Of a stretch of DNA of 64,000 nt, positions 49,866 to 62,400 are shown one piece after another. The notes under the pieces are model-generated. The model was not told where the DNA came from. It did not search any database and worked only from the letters and a program-made list of their open reading frames with translations. How positions within the stretch are numbered: position 1 is the stretch's first letter; each line of letters starts with the position of its first letter. This DNA is from Margaritifera margaritifera (taxonomy: Eukaryota; Mollusca; Bivalvia; Unionida; Margaritiferidae), in contig JAQPZY010001659.1 of assembly GCA_029931535.1 (NCBI GenBank), positions 7,169,001-7,233,000 on the forward strand. The letters are read 5' to 3'. Position numbers and translations under genes: made by a program.

Positions 49866-50032
49866 CAGTGGTTCCCAGCCTTTTTTGCTGCGACCCTAAA
49901 TTGGCCACCAACAGGGCCTCCCGACCATCAGGTTTCTGATATGATATGATTTCTTCTGATGTCACTTCAGGGCCCTACTGAGGACCCCCCGCGACCCTGA
50001 TCTGGGTCGCGACATGAGGTTGGGAACCTCTG
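49866..50032. mobile_element. hAT-type non-autonomous MITE (167 bp)
   Basis: The left end CAGTGGTTCCCAGCCTTTTT and the right end, read as its complement, CAGAGGTTCCCAACCTCATG, are imperfect terminal inverted repeats of about 30 bp that both run into GCGACCC. Flanking 8-mers CCCTAGAT (49858-49865) and CCCTTGAT (50033-50040) differ by one base, fitting the 8-bp target duplication of hAT elements. CAGTGGTT ends are common in that superfamily. No coding capacity. Confidence 0.85.
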
Positions 50033-50040
50033 CCCTTGAT

Positions 50041-51299
50041 TAACCTCAATGTTAAGGTGTTTTTGTGTCTTTTTTATATGTCAGGTTCTCATGTGCACTT
50101 GATAACAGAGTCATGTTACTTGGTATGTGGATACAGCTGAATGTGTACAATGCCAGTGTAATAAAAAGCTCAGGGGCAGGCTCCATATCCCGGGTATTTT
50201 GACAAGTCAAGTGATTATTGTCACTTTTCTAAATGTTTGGAATAATTGTACTGCATTTATGGGGATTCCATCGGTGGTTGCAAAGATGGGTAATACAGTT
50301 TTACCTTTTTTTTTACCTGTGGCTCTTTTAGTTTGTTATTTCTGGAAAATGTCTATAAAAAGGAATATTTTAAAAATTGGACTTTCAGGTGGAAAAATAG
50401 GTTTACTTTTATAAAAGCATACATAAGAGTTCGCTGACAGGTAGAATTATGTAATTGGTTAATGTACATGTGAAATTACGGACAATTATCATGCCGGAAG
50501 TGCAGAGATATGCATGTCTGTGACTTCATCTACATTTAGTTATATTTGCGAGTACTATGCAACAGTGCAGAATAAATCAAGATAAATGTCTTTTCCTCAG
50601 TCTTACTTTGATAGCTTGATTGCACAAATACCATTCAGCATACGTCATACATGCAGATAATAGAAATTAGATACACCAGTTTTATACCTTCTTGGCACGA
50701 TAATGTTAAAAAAAAAAAGAAGGAATAGAAATAAAAATCTTATTAACCTTAAGAAAGGAACTGCATTATACTTGTTTATAATAATGGTTGGACATATCCA
50801 ATGGAGATTATTAGGCGCATGTATTGTTGACATTGTACGATTTTTGTGCCGTTAAAAGGGGTCTTTTTAAAGCATTATCACGTTTTCAATTTTTGAAACT
50901 TTTGCTATGGTTGCATACGTGTTTTATAAACACTCTCAATTATACAGTTTTAGAGGGCAAATATTATTGCCAATTTAGCAAGAAAAATATATTCGCAAAA
51001 ATGTAGTTTTCTTTTTTTTGTTTGCTTCAACGATATTATAAACTATCTAGCATAGGTTACTTGCAAAATGATTATGTTGCTTATAGTGCAATTCACTGAG
51101 ACTATGCTACTGTAATTTTAATTACAGTACAAATCGAGTTCTTTTTTCTCTTCTTTCGTTTCTATTACATGACGGTCTGGATCAGCATGTATTTAAAAAA
51201 TATTATTTGTTATTTTTTTTAAACATTTTGTTTGGTAAGTGAAAAACCTTTCTAGCACCAATATAAAAACCACTCAATTTCTGGTATTACTGTACTATG
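50041..51299. other. Intergenic, no gene recognised
   Basis: AT-rich sequence with no recognised repeat or coding segment. Confidence 0.6.
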
Positions 51300-51935
51300 T
51301 AAACTGCCAAAAAGCACTGGAATCTGGAACGGGTTCTTGTGGTTTATGCAGTTTCGTTGTTAAGGAGACAGCCAGAAGATACTGGAAACTGAAACAATAG
51401 CTTGTGGTTTCTTGTGTTTTTGTGTCAGAAAGCATTGGAAACTGGATTTATTCTTTGGTTTCTTGTGTTTCTGTATTACGAAAACTGCCACAAAAGATTG
51501 GAAACTGGAAGGGATTCCTGTGGTGTCTGGTGTTTCCGTTTTTCGGAAAATATCAGAAAGCACTGACAACTGGCATGGATTCTAATGATTTTGGTGTTTC
51601 CGTGTTAAGGAAACTGTCAGATGACATTGAAAACTGAAACGGATTATTGTGGTTTCTGGCGTTTTGGTACTCCAGAAACTATCAGAATGCATTGGTGACC
51701 GGAATGGATTCTTGTGGGTTTTGGTGTTTCCGTATTAGAAAAACTGTCTGAATCCATTGGAAATTGGAATGGAATCGTGTGGTGTATGGTGTTTTCGTGT
51801 TATAGAAACTGCCAGAAAGCTTTAGAAAAAACAACGGATTCTTGTAGTTTATGGTGTTTCTGTGTTACGGAAACTGCCCGAAAGCTTTGGAAACGAACGC
51901 TAACGGATTCTTGTATTTTCAAGCAATGGAAAATG
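51300..51935 (+). repeat. Diverged ~64-bp tandem repeat, about ten copies
   Basis: AAACTGCCAGAAAGCATTGG, AAACTGGAACGGATTCTTGT and GGTTTCTGGTGTTTCCGTGT recur every 55-70 bp with substantial divergence. The frame shifts between units, so the open frames are incidental. Confidence 0.9.
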
Positions 51936-52262
51936 GAAAGGAGTTTTTTTTTATATATTTCCGCTAGTTTCCTGCCCAGAATCCAGAACAAATATATTTA
52001 TTCCACAATGAAAACTGCAAAATGTTTCACTTGAACTGCACTGATTTTTTACGAAACCACAATAACCCGTTTTGAAACATGTATTTCTTGTGGCTTCAGG
52101 CAGTTTCCATATTGCAGAATCTGCATGTAAAGCAATGGAAACTAGAACGGATTTATTATTGAGATTTTCGTTAGTTTCCTGCTCAGAAACACGAAGAAAT
52201 ATGTTAGTTTCTCAATGAAAACTGCAAGAATTTATCACCTGAACTGCACAAAATCTAAACTG
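51926..52262 (+). repeat. ~210-bp direct repeat, two copies
   Basis: GGAAA..GGAAAGGAGTTTT, CGCTAGTTTCCTGCCCAGAA and CAATGAAAACTGCAA at 51926-52035 recur at 52137-52262. The repeat appears to be an extension of the preceding array. Confidence 0.75.
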
Positions 52263-53655
52263 AAACCACAAGAATCCTTTTTGAAAGAACTGATTCTAAC
52301 AGAAAATGTAACGGATTCTACCCGACTTTTGGCAAGACTGTCTTTCAGTTGGTACTTGAAACTATAGGTTCCGACCTGAAACTACCTTGAAACCGTACCG
52401 GAAACGTCCATTTGACCAGAAACTGTTTTGTTCATGCATTATTAACCGTAAAGAGAAAAGAAAAAATTGGATTGAATCAAGGTTTTATTGCACATCTATT
52501 AAAGCTTTCATTAGACACATGAATACAAAATCAAGTCCTAAATAATCTGCCTTATTGATTTTAGCATTTTGTCAAATGTGAAAGGGATTTCCTTCCTATT
52601 ACTTCACTTGCCGGGAAGGGGAACAAGGCTAAATGATGTTAGACTATATTGTATCGATTTGAAATAGAGAAAGAAGTTGTAAAAACTACTCATTTTTCCA
52701 AAAAGTCTCATTCTTTGTAGTTCAGCAGCTATGAAATGTTACACAAAATTTCTATGTATGAAATTTAATCGAGGTTTGTACAAGTTAATTGAGGGGTGAA
52801 GCTATTGATTTTTTGCCACCCTTACCGTCTTCAGTAAAATATTTCAAAGGTATCAAGCCACACAAAGTCATATATTTTGCATCTATAGGTTGGGTAAATG
52901 TTCTGCTGTAAACCTACAAAAAGAAAATTGCATAAATTACGGCATTCGTCTATTTTGCTTCTATTTAAATGAGTGAACGCACATTTCTGAAGCTGGCTTA
53001 GGTGTACAGATTTCGAGCTAAGTACGGATGTTCGCCTTACCTGCTGTATATAACTGTACGGATGCGTGGCATCCAACGCGTTACAAAAAATCTGCATGTT
53101 GTTGATACAATTGTATGTCATATTTTGTTTCCTATCTTTACTAGAAATTACCTCGTAAAGATATTACAAGCGCGATAATAAATATTTTCCTTTTTAAATA
53201 GTTGACTTTCTCTGCTATTTTATAATATGATATGATCTATATTGCCATAGTCTTCTTACTACAGATTTCATGTAAGGACCAGAAAGTAATGTAATTATGA
53301 TTATTTCTATCTATTTCTTATCTCGTAACACAATTTAACTATCTAACACTGTACACTGCGCAATCATCTCGTTCACTCTCTGTTTTTGATGTCTATTCTA
53401 AGACCTTTCAGTTTCATGTTTAATGGCGTGAAATTCGCAAGTTGATTCACTTTGTAATATCATTTTTCTTTCAGTCAGACAGAAATGCCCCGTTTTAGCT
53501 TCATGCAATATTTCCATCGAATATAATTCATTATCCAATGGACACGATTTTTGCAATAAGATGATTTTTTTAGTTTCTGTTTTTTTTTCAGTTTCAATTT
53601 TATTGCATTAATTTCTTAGAAGAATAGATAAAACATAGTATTTAACACATTTGAA
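52263..53655. other. Intergenic, no gene recognised
   Basis: No recognised feature. Confidence 0.6.
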
Positions 53656-54017
53656 TCAGAATTGATCTGTTATATCTCTTAAATGATCCATAATTCTGTC
53701 ATCAGAATTGATCTGTTATATCTCTTGAATGATCCATAATTCTGTCATCAGAATTGATTTGTTAATCTCTTGAATGATCCATAATTCTGTCATCCGAATT
53801 GATCTGTTATATCTCTTGAATGATCCATAATTCTGACATCCGAATTGATCTGTTAATCTCTTGAATGATCCATAATTCTGTCATCCGAATTGATCTGTTA
53901 AATCTCTTGAATGATCCATAATTCTGTCATCAGAATTGATCTGTTATATCTCTTGAATGATCCATAATTCTGTCATCAGAATTGATCTGTTACATCTCTT
54001 GAATGATCCACAATTGT
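53656..54017 (+). repeat. 46-bp tandem repeat, eight copies
   Basis: The unit is GAATTGATCTGTTATATCTC then TTGAATGATCCATAATTCTG then TCATCA. Two copies have lost two bases (44 bp). Copies are more than 90% alike by eye. Confidence 0.95.
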
Positions 54018-54461
54018 GTCACTGATTAGGCAGTTATTAAAGCTTGTTTTTAGCATATAATAGAAAATTAAGGATTCCCTCAATGGAATCTCTTCACCAA
54101 AGTTCTGAATGACTTTGAAATTGGGAAATCTAACATTTTGGACATGTATTAGGGTTTAACAGCACGTCAGTACATAAATGGCTATATATTGCAGATTAAA
54201 GGTAAAGTTATAAAAATGTAATATAAAGATCTCCACAAAAACTTTAGGAAGATAAAAGAAAAACTTTATGCAAGACTTTTTGTAATCGTTTCACTTGACA
54301 CAGCCTCATTCCTGACGCTACAAGTCGTTGATTTTCAAATGTGCCCACGAATAGCAAAAACTTCCCTTTTGAATAGTTTAAGGTCAGTTCTCCAAAACAG
54401 ATTGATGGATTGATTGACTGGAAACGTCTTAAATTATGTATTCCTTTGGTTTTGGTGGTTT

Positions 54462-54462
<1 letters not shown>

Positions 54463-54521
<59 letters not shown>
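54463..54521 (+). repeat. (GA)n microsatellite
   Basis: About 29 GA units. Confidence 0.97.
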
Positions 54522-54523
<2 letters not shown>

Positions 54524-55004
54524 CATTCTTGACGATCTATTTATTTTTTCGTTTTGCTTCTTACATTATCTACTCCAATGACTGTACCATCGCTCAAAAT
54601 ATATAAAAGGACAAATGGAACATTTTGGCCAGATTGTCATCTAAGTCAGACATTTTCAATTGTGTATTGCTTACATTTTAGATTCAAAATCTGTATGTAC
54701 TTTAGTGGAGTATTGTGCTACCGGTATTATAAAAATGTTTCAGCCAAATGTAAACAATATTTGGGGGAGGGGTAGAAAGACCAATAATTTTTTCAAAAAG
54801 AAAGAAGTTCACAAAAATGCTTGGCAAATAATAATATAATTTGGAAATATGAATGCCACCAAGATCGAAACAAGAAAAATTTAGGACTCAGGTGGTCAGA
54901 TTTATGCATCTATTAAATCGGGAAACAGAAAACACATGTATCAAAATAAAATGTAACAATTTCCCCTTGAAAATATCTTAGCATAAAGAAATGAAAATCA
55001 TAAA

Positions 55005-55006
<2 letters not shown>

Positions 55007-55035
<29 letters not shown>

Positions 55036-55076
55036 CATACATACATACATACATACATACATACATACATACATAC
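55007..55076 (+). repeat. (CATA)n microsatellite
   Basis: About 17 CATA units. Confidence 0.97.
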
Positions 55077-57072
55077 TTTCTCTATCACTGCACAAGTCAG
55101 ACTGTGAATGTCAGCGTCTTAAATCGGGCAGACATTTGGTTTCGGATTCAGAGAGAAAGTAAAAGAATCATGCATGACGATCGAATTTCACTTGTCCCAT
55201 CACTCAAATTTTGTGAAGGGAAATATTTGAAAATCTGCATAGATAGATATCTTAAGAAAAGCATTTCTTCAGTTATTATGTACTACATCAGACAAATGTG
55301 CTACGTGTATTTTACAAATGTAATATAAAGAAATCAAAGTTAAAGAAAGAAAATTAAAAAAAAACTAGATTCGGTTCTCTTCTTTAGCTAGCATCCGTAC
55401 AATTTTTAAACTCAAGGTGAGCTAGAATAGCGTACGCCTGAGCAAGACTCCAAAACACGCGTACACTCGTTTAAGCAATAAAATCAGTCGAATGCCTACT
55501 GATTATATTGAATTTTACTTTTGAGGGTTTCCAGGAAAATATCTGCCCCGCCTAAAGATGCAAATCTTTTGATCTTGTGTAATTTTTATATCTTCTCAAG
55601 AGGGTAAATGTGACAAAAAGATAAGTAACTTCACCTTTCTGGTATCTTTTCGGACAGAAAAATGCAACTGTCATAGAACAGACTTTGATGAATCTGACGC
55701 TGTAAAATTTTCTTTTAAGGTTCGCTGTTGCCGATGTATTTCTGTTGTGCAAATTGTTATATAGCCACTAAAAATAAGAATTCGGGACTGAAAATGAGCA
55801 GAGTTTTGCGATGTATGACCTTATCAAGCATCCGTACACTTTTTTGCCTGATATAATTTGGACTTATGCCCGCTAACAAACAGTGTACTTTTAACTCATT
55901 TAAAAATAGCGCAGGATTTTTAAATTTGTGCCTCAGGATTTGATGTTAAAATTTTGAAATAGCATATTTAAATTACGAACATGTACAACTACAATACAAC
56001 TCGAGCGTATTATTGAAATTTGTCTGTGAATACGATAACATGCAATTATATAAATTGTATTTAATATAGGACAATAAAAACATTTTCACAAATTAAAACT
56101 TATTGCCAATGGCAGTAAAATAAAAGTTGGTTGTATAATACACATGAACCAACGTTTGCATAAAACTTCACATACTTTATTAGTAGGATTGTTTGCCTCT
56201 AGGGAGGAGAGTTTCTTTAACTCCACAAGGCATCAGGGTCAATGAAATTATTCCGTAATAGGTGGGTGCTTAGTGTTTACAAAGGTCACCATGATGTTGA
56301 AAAAGAACCATGTGTTATAAAGATCATTTATGCAATGTTAGAAGAAAAAAAAAACAAAAAAAAAACTTATTTAGTGCTTGTAATAAAAAGTACAATCACA
56401 CACATTGATGAAAACTAGCAAATTTAAAAATAAGTCCATTGTTTCAATTTTCAACTTTTTTCTCTCTTAGCAGCAACAATTAATTAACAGTAATTTAGCT
56501 TACCATCAGTTAGTACGCTCAAGATAACCTTATACCGGCGTTGTTTCTATTATTATCGAAAACCATAATTCCAGTTTGGAAACAAATTGTACAAATCTTC
56601 AATTTTAGTATTTTCTAATATACTGGCTGCTAGAAGAGACTGTGTCCATGATTAGAATAAGTCCATTCTGCAAAATGATAAAGGTATGCGAAGATATTCC
56701 ATCGATTCCGGCACAAAAATGGCGGCTAGTTCAGATGGTAATTTCCGAGTTGCAGGGATTTTAACAGAAGATGGGTGACAAAGAACACGTCATAGCGCAT
56801 GCGGTGCAGCCAAAACATCCTTTGCAGTCCAACAAGGTCGCGTTCCGTCATCATTGTTATTCTCGTAGACTCTAAAATAAACGTGATGCAGTCTTACCAA
56901 GACTAGCATTTCCAAGTTCTTTGCAAATAGATTGTATAGCTGATGTTATCTGGGTATGTTGTTGTGTTTATCTTAAAAAATAACTCATATACATAATTAC
57001 CGCGGTGCCCCCCCCCCAAAAAAAAAAACAAAAAACAAAAAAAACAAAAAAAAAAAAAACGCCGATATTGAA

Positions 57073-57191
57073 TTATTTAACACCAACTTCATTTACGCCT
57101 CTCATAATGGTTCGCAACTCCACCAAGATGTCATACAACTGCAAATGATCTGTAGTCTTGTTTCTGCTTTCCTCAACGATATCGTCCAGTC
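57073..57191 (-). CDS. Polycystin terminal coding exon
   Basis: On the minus strand, the acceptor TTCATTGAACCCAG is followed by 119 nt. Two bases complete a Gly codon begun in the previous exon, then [38 protein letters not shown] and TAA. Phase matches the upstream donor, and an amphipathic, possibly coiled-coil tail suits this family. It is inferred from phase, acceptor and composition. The 4.2-kb intron means another terminal exon cannot be excluded. Confidence 0.65.
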
Positions 57192-57262
57192 CTGGGTTCA
57201 ATGAATAGAGAAAAAAATCAATATAGTTAAAACTATTATCGACATGCTCTCTCTCTCTCTCT

Positions 57263-57333
<71 letters not shown>

Positions 57334-59390
57334 GGAATACAAGTCATATAGTGAACAAAAGTCGTTTCAAGTGCACAGGATCCAGCAAGGGATCGCGTAT
57401 GTCAGGGGACTGATAAAATAAATGCAACTGAATGACAACGAAGAGCGCGAAACTAGTTTTTAATTTGCCGAAGCGCTTTTGACTGTCATTGAGTCTTTGT
57501 CAAAGGCAATTACAAAACAGAGACAAAACAAACAATAAACACAAAAGAAAGCGTTGAACTTATAACAGTTTATATGACTATGTTTAATGGATGTATTATT
57601 TGAAAATGTTTGATGTCGCGCCTAATTGGTTTGAACTGTGATGATAGAATGGCAGCCTAGTTGATATTGATCCACAAAAGGAGGAGCAATAGCGCCATCA
57701 GTTTTCATAATGTAATGTAGTGTAACCGTAGAGTATATCCGGATAATACATTGTTTCTGAAATTACAGTAATTATCATAACAATAATAATACCAGCAAGA
57801 ACTACAAACCATAGTAGTATATGTAGGTGAGTGAGTGAGTAATAATCAAAATAAATGAATTATTTAATTGAACAAATGGAGTTTTCTTGGTTTAAGCCGC
57901 ATGGTTTCAGTGACCTGCAGTAAAACAGTGGCCCATCGTAGAATCGTGTGACACACTAAAATTAATCCTCCCGAACAAACCAGTAGTAGAATACCACAGA
58001 CTAAAAAACCTCAAAGATATCCTAGTCAGAGCAAAGCTAATGCCAATCACAAGCCAAGAACATACTGGCACATATGGTTCCTATGGTGATAAAGGTGCAA
58101 AATTTGTCAACATATGATAAAGACCAACACATTCTCTAGCACAGCGACGTGCGAAATATTGAACATACATGGTCCAAACAGAACGTGCAAAACAGAAAAT
58201 GTAATTTATCTCATCACATGTAATATCTGCGGACTTCAGTGTGTCAGAGAAACCGAAAAGCTACGCTAAAGGGTAAATCTTCACAGATCTCATTGGATGA
58301 GAAAGAAGTTGGACAGAAGTCCATTTCTCATTGGATGAGAAAGAAGTTGGACAGAAGTCCATTTCTCATTGGATGAGAAAGAAGTTGGACAGAAGTCCAT
58401 TTGCAGAATACTTCTCTTTCCCTGGCCATACTTTCAGTGATATAATACTAACTGCAATTGCTCACAACCGCATCTGGAGTTCCGAAACCAGGAAAGAAAA
58501 GGAATCTTACTGGATATGCCGCCTTAGAACACTGAAACCAAGCGGCTTAAATGAAGAAGACTCCAAAAGGGCACCCACACGCATATAAAATCATCATCTG
58601 TTTACAGCCCCCTATTCATTTTGCTCCTTACTCACTCACTCACCTATAATTACTACTGGTTTTGCTCCTTACTCACTCACTCACCTATAATTACAACTGG
58701 TTTTGCTCCTTATTTACTCACTCACCTATAATTACTACTGGTTTTGCTCCTTACTTACTCACTCACCTATAATTACTACTGGTTTTTATAGCTTTTGCTG
58801 GTATTATATTATTATTGTTATGGTCATTGCCGTCATTACATAAGCATTGAATTATTATTATTGTTATGGTCATTACCGTCATTACAAAAGCATTGAATTA
58901 TTATTATTGTTATGGTCATTCCCGTCATTACAGAAGCATTGAATTTTTATTATTGTTATTTTCATTACCGTCATTACAGAAGCATTGAATTATTATTATT
59001 GTTATGGTCATTACCGTCATTACAAAAGCATTTAATTATTATTATTGTTATGGTCATTGCCGTCATTACAGAAGCATTGAATTATTATTATTGTTATGGT
59101 CATTACCGTCATTACAGAAGCATTGAATTATTATTATTGTTATTTTCATTACCGTCATTACAGAAGCATTGAATTACCCGGGATATAATCTACGGTTAGA
59201 CCACTTTACATCAAGAAAACAATTCTTCCATTAGACACAGTCATGTAAACTTTTGTAATTTCAACGCTTTCTTTTGTGTTTATTGTTTTTTTCGTCTCTG
59301 TTTTGTAATTGCCTTTGACAAAGACTCAATGAGAGTCGAAAGTGCTCAGGCTAGTTAAAAACTGTTTTGCACTGTTCTTTGTCAGTTTGC

Positions 59391-59461
<71 letters not shown>

Positions 59462-62400
59462 GCACACACACACATGTCCATCAACTTTATTTTGGAGGTC
59501 AATTTATATTAAGAAGCTTTTCGACTTCGACTGTTTAAATGACTGAAATTATATTCAAATTTTAGCTGCATGACAAGAAGATATCCGTCTGACTTGTTAA
59601 TGTACAATAGAACACAAATCAGCATATCAGATCTGGAGGAACGCATATTAAGCAGCAAGTATTTGAACGTTAATTAGTGTAGAATCCACGAAATTGTGAA
59701 CCAGAAACTACAACTTACCGTAGGTAGTATTGTTTCTGCTTATTTTGATTAATCATTCTTATTTAAATTACATTTAGACAATGCTTTAAATTGACATAAA
59801 GTTTCCGAGGTATTGGGGGTTTAGTATGATGTAATAATGAAAATGAAACATCCAAAATGTAAATGAAAGAAGGAAAAGAGCTGAGTTTGAGAAGAAACCA
59901 GCCGACCGAAAGTAGTAGGTGATACTCAATAACAAAATACTTAAATAGGAGGGTTTTTATATCAGTTAAAGATATCTTAACACAAAAAAATGTATACTCT
60001 CATATAATTAAAGACAAGTACATATGTTACCAAAAGATTTGGTTCTGTTTTGTGTTTTAAGGCACAGCAACACATGTAGGTTATAAAGTGTAGCAGTAAT
60101 CAATTGAAGTAAAGTGCTTTGCGCAGGGACACACCACGGTAGACGACCAGGGCTGATCCGTTCTTAGGATTCAGTCCCATACCCTTTTCGTTGCAAATCC
60201 GGCACACTAATCACTAAACCACGGCGGCTCTCTGATGCACGAGGAGAGGAGAAAGAGAAGTTATGTCTTACTTCTAAGTAGGTTCATAAGATTTGTTCAT
60301 GGGATTTAGTAAGTGAATGAGAAAAAGCTGACAATGATAAAAATAGGTCAATGTGACTGATGAGTGTTAGGAGGCTGTAAATCATAACTGACATTTGATT
60401 GGCAGAAGATTCTTGATATAGGCGGAGCCGAGTCAAATATATGTGTTTCAAATCAGGTGGAAATATGACGTAATAACGTTTCTTGGGAACAATAATGTAC
60501 CGGAGCATCAAACCTATGCTTGTCAAAATAAAATTGGTGATTTAAGTCAGTAAATCAAAGCAAATAACATCGTTTCAAGTATGACACTGATGTAATCTAA
60601 TTGTCAAGGAGGCGTCTAAATTGAGTGGAGGGTATAGTGTAAAACTTCCGAAAACCGGACACTGTCTTGATCAGACCTAAACGTTTGGCTATTCTTCCAG
60701 AGGTTGTCTTTATATGGAGGTCCAATTAATATTAGATCCATCTTACCTGAAGACAAATTTTTTGGCCAGTCTGCAGAGGAGGCCGGATTAAACAGGGACC
60801 GTGTAGTTTCACTGTATAACCTGGGCGATTATCATAGAATCAATCTATACATTAGCAAGATTTAGAGAAATAAGTAAATTTTTTCAGAAGAAACTTATAC
60901 GTGATTACGACATTAAATGAATTAGACAAAATTTAAAGATAAAAATTCATTAAAATGCCTATTTATTCTCAAGGAAAAAGAAACTTGAAGTTCAATAGTT
61001 TTACTCCATATTTATGCTTCACGTGCATAAAAATGCTAAACAAAGTAGAAGGCGGCTTTAAATGTCTCCATAATTTCATTGCAAATCGTAGAAAGGACAT
61101 TTCTTCCCGCGAGGCTCTGTTTTATGAAGACCACAGTTCTCTCATACTTTAAATACGTTTGTCCCATGTTAAAACATTAAAAAAAAAACGCGGAGAAAGA
61201 GTTGGAAAATTTATCAGAGGAATAAATAAAACCGGATGGAGACTTACAAACCTCTTAAATCTGTGATTTCCTAGTGTGCAATAAGAATACTGAACCGTGA
61301 CTAGACTCATTCAGTAATAGGTTACCTTGCTATCAGTATAATATTTGCTTTGAAATGTGAACAACAACTTGGAAATCTTATACTCACCTGTGATTTTTCT
61401 TGTCTTTCTCGCAAATAGTTTCTGCAATGATTTCTGTACGGTGTTCTGAATTTTTCTCATTAGGTTTAGAAATTTTGTCTTTAATCCTACAGGCCTATTT
61501 TTTGTCCGCTTGTCCAATGATGCCACTTGTTCAATACCCGCATTTAGCATTGATGTAGCAACATTCATCATGGTTAGTATAACAAAGATTACATAAGTAC
61601 AATAGTAAAACTCGGCCAGTCCTGGGGAAGTTTTAAGCAATGGGTCAAGCTGGTTTTTTCCGATGAGTGACTCTGCAAGAGTTCCCATTGTTTCGTATAG
61701 CGTTCTATATTTCAACAAATCTCTGCCAAACAATAAGTGTCCAGTGATCGCATATCCACAATATACTATTGCGAACACTATCATAAATCCAAGAAGATCA
61801 TCACCGGACTTTTTTAATATCATAATTGTATTCCTGAACCACTTGTTGTCATATTGCTCAATCATTATTCTTACGCTTAAGTAAAATATCAATCCGCCAA
61901 GAATGACAAGTAAAGTGAAATTGGCCAGAGCCAAATGCTCAAAGTTGACATACGCATTTTTATCCCTGAGAAACACTGAGATAGTAGTTGTCGTCATTTG
62001 GTGCCGATAGAATATAAGAAATAAACCTGCAACACCCAATATCTGGCCAAACAAATCAGTTACATTCAAAGGTGAAAAAAAGTAATATGTTCCTTCCATG
62101 AAAACGCCATAAAAAGCTTTTAGTACGGACATTACCACAAGTGATGTAAAAATGAAATAGCAAAATGTTATCCCAAGACCTGAATAATATAGACGGAATG
62201 CTTGTACGTAACTCGACGTCACAACAGCTCCTACTTCAGTAAGTTCTGCAAGATATGTTATATAGAGGAACACATTTATGTTCGGATTGTATAGAGAGAA
62301 TTCAAGGAAAACAGCTCTTGTGTTTAGGTCAATCCAGCTGAATTCTACAAGTTCCTTCAATATTTCAATGCTAACATCTTTGTTTACGTCGAGCTTGATA

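Larger units (their letters stand above)
54018..57072. other. Intergenic and 3' flank of polycystin gene
   Basis: It contains (GA)n at 54463-54521, (CATA)n at 55007-55076, and a C run plus A-rich tract at 57008-57060. A minus-strand AATAAA (tttatt at 56176-56181) could be the polycystin polyadenylation signal, about 890 bp after its stop. No other gene was recognised. Confidence 0.5.
57331..59394 (+). mobile_element. Penelope-like retroelement, 3' part, with inverted arms
   Basis: Coding remains on the + strand start near 57990 ([14 protein letters not shown], the linker after the reverse transcriptase). They continue with [20 protein letters not shown], then [12 protein letters not shown], and end [20 protein letters not shown] at 58585. 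These are the GIY-YIG-type endonuclease and C-terminal signature of Penelope-like elements. Stops, a lost Cys cluster and a frame-breaking 38-bp triplication show it is dead. The reverse transcriptase is absent. The flanks form long inverted arms. Confidence 0.88.
57192..61387 (-). other. Polycystin last intron
   Basis: GTGAGT..CCCAG on the minus strand. It contains a Penelope-like element with flanking (TA)n tracts and a SINE. The remaining stretches (59465-60055 and 60245-61380) show nothing recognisable. Confidence 0.65.

Noticed and set aside
51404..52034. Long plus-strand frames with repeated VSVLRKL peptides
   Set aside because: They arise from the ~64-bp minisatellite. There are no splice or homology signals, and divergence ignores codon positions.
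58912..59172. 86-codon frame with repeated [18 protein letters not shown] peptide
   Set aside because: It is a translation of the 46-bp array in the right arm of the Penelope-like element; the period cycles through frames.
59265..59345. Hammerhead ribozyme in the outer arm of the Penelope-like element
   Set aside because: Some Penelope-like elements carry such ribozymes, and a GAGTCGAAA phrase is present, but the CTGATGA core is absent on both strands here.
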